64,000 nucleotides of DNA. Origin: JALZVT01 sp964634815 (lineage in GTDB: Bacteria > Pseudomonadota > Gammaproteobacteria > Pseudomonadales > Azotimanducaceae). Positions within the stretch are counted from its first letter, which is position 1. Each line of letters begins with the position of its first letter. Positions 63,265 through 64,000 of the stretch are shown in pieces. A program made the translations under genes and the position numbers. The stretch spans positions 1 to 64,000 of the forward strand of contig CAZWMD010000019.1 of NCBI GenBank assembly GCA_964634815.1. Reading direction: 5' to 3'. The notes beneath the pieces are model-generated. The model saw nothing but the letters and a program-made list of their open reading frames with translations, was not told the origin of the DNA and did not search any database.

Positions 63265-63897
63265 AAGCTCATCAAGCAGCTTTTGGTCTGCTTCTTTGGC
63301 CAAAAACTGATTGTCCAGCTCATCGGTAGTTGCAGCGCTGTGCTGCTCAGGCGTCATGCCACTGGCATCCCGATATTCGTCTTCCAGCACAGACACCTCC
63401 CAGCGGCTAAACAGCTCGTCGATATCGCTTGCAAAATTTGGCGCATCAACCTTTGCGAGCACGGCGGCTTTTGCTTCACGAGACGATAGCGCTGTGCGAC
63501 GGTTCTGTAGCTCGACAAGTCGTTGCTCAACTTGCACAAGGCTTGCGTCAAGTTCAGTCGCCAGCTCAGTCTGTTCTGCCATCTGGGTGCTCAGTTGGCT
63601 GAGCTGCTCGATCACGCCATCGCGTCGACGCAAACATAGAAGCGCCTGATCGGGATCATTGTCTGCCAGTTGTTCAGCCCGTTGTTGCCAGCGATCGCGC
63701 CGCTCCTGCAGTGCCCGCCTGGTGTCGGCAAGCCGCCGATTCTGCGCATCCAGCGCACCTTTTTGCCCGCGCAATCGCGCGGCTGCCTTGCGTACGTCAG
63801 CAATCGCCCCCTGGGCGAGCGCATCGTGGTTTTCTACCCCGTTCACGAAGCTCTCAAAGCTTGCGTTTAGCGTGGTGGCGAGTCGTTTAAGTGTCAT
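63265..63897 (-). CDS. PspA/IM30-family protein, 3' end missing in gap
   Basis: 211 residues visible. Long coiled coil (LADTRRALQERRDRWQQRAE, QLSTQMAEQTELATELDASL) and the PspA-like layout starting MTLKRLATTLNASFESFVNG. PspA/IM30 proteins bind membranes and respond to envelope stress. The C-terminus lies in the gap. Upstream, 63898-64000 holds no gene. Confidence 0.78.
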
Positions 63898-64000
63898 GTC
63901 TATCTCCGGTTTCGTATAGCGAGACTTAAATCTATAAAAACCGTCGATATCTGACTATTATTGCCGTAAAAGTAGCAATATACGAAACTTCAGGGGTTGG

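Overview
The window is a chromosomal block from a motile gammaproteobacterium with roughly 50% GC. About 41 kb of it is one nearly complete polar-type flagellar locus, and it runs directly into an MSHA-type (type IVa) pilus locus. The polar type is indicated by flhF/flhG, a fliA sigma-28 gene, a sodium-type PomA/PomB stator, sigma-54 enhancer-binding proteins of the FlrA/FlrC (FleQ/FleR) class and sigma-54 promoters. No tRNA, rRNA, insertion sequence, prophage or CRISPR array was seen. Genus and order cannot be assigned from the sequence alone. The scaffold carries three 100-N gaps: 14447-14546, 20222-20321 and 63165-63264.

Layout. 1-1314 (+): end of pomA and pomB. 1272-11997 (-): DUF2802, fliA, flhG, flhF, flhA, flhB, fliR, fliQ, fliP, fliO, fliN, fliM, fliL (transcribed from fliL towards DUF2802). 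12181-13548 (-): fliK. 13738-15428 (+): HDOD-GGDEF protein, artificially split by a gap. 15460-17351 (-): PilZ protein, flgN, flgM, flgA. 17656-27221 (+): flgBCDEFGHIJKL. 27468-31531 (+): fliC, flaG, fliD, fliS, fliT-like. 31642-39325 (+): two sigma-54 activators, then fliEFGHIJ. 39448-41787 (+): membrane GGDEF-EAL protein behind a sigma-28 promoter. 41802-55489 (-): MSHA genes (Q, P, O, D, C, pilin, G, E, L, K, J, PilN-like, I). 55595-56428 (+): HDOD protein. 56440-61047 (-): LLM oxidoreductase, thioredoxin-domain protein, TetR regulator, cupin, VOC protein. 61252-61896 (+): glutaredoxin/GST-like protein. 61939-63897 (-): membrane protein and a PspA-like protein broken by a gap.

How it works together. 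The transcriptional hierarchy is readable: receiver-less sigma-54 activators, then sigma-54 promoters before fliL, fliK and flgB, then FliA/FlgM, then sigma-28 promoters before flgM, fliC and the GGDEF-EAL gene. Cyclic-di-GMP parts (HDOD-GGDEF, PilZ, GGDEF-EAL, and a tandem MshEN-type motif in the pilus ATPase) link swimming and pilus attachment within one locus. The flagellar histidine kinase (FlrB/FleS) and the chemotaxis genes that usually sit between fliA and DUF2802 are absent. The last 7 kb looks like a TetR-controlled electrophile/thiol-stress module: the same 16-bp imperfect palindrome occurs before the VOC/GST divergent pair and before the thioredoxin-domain gene.
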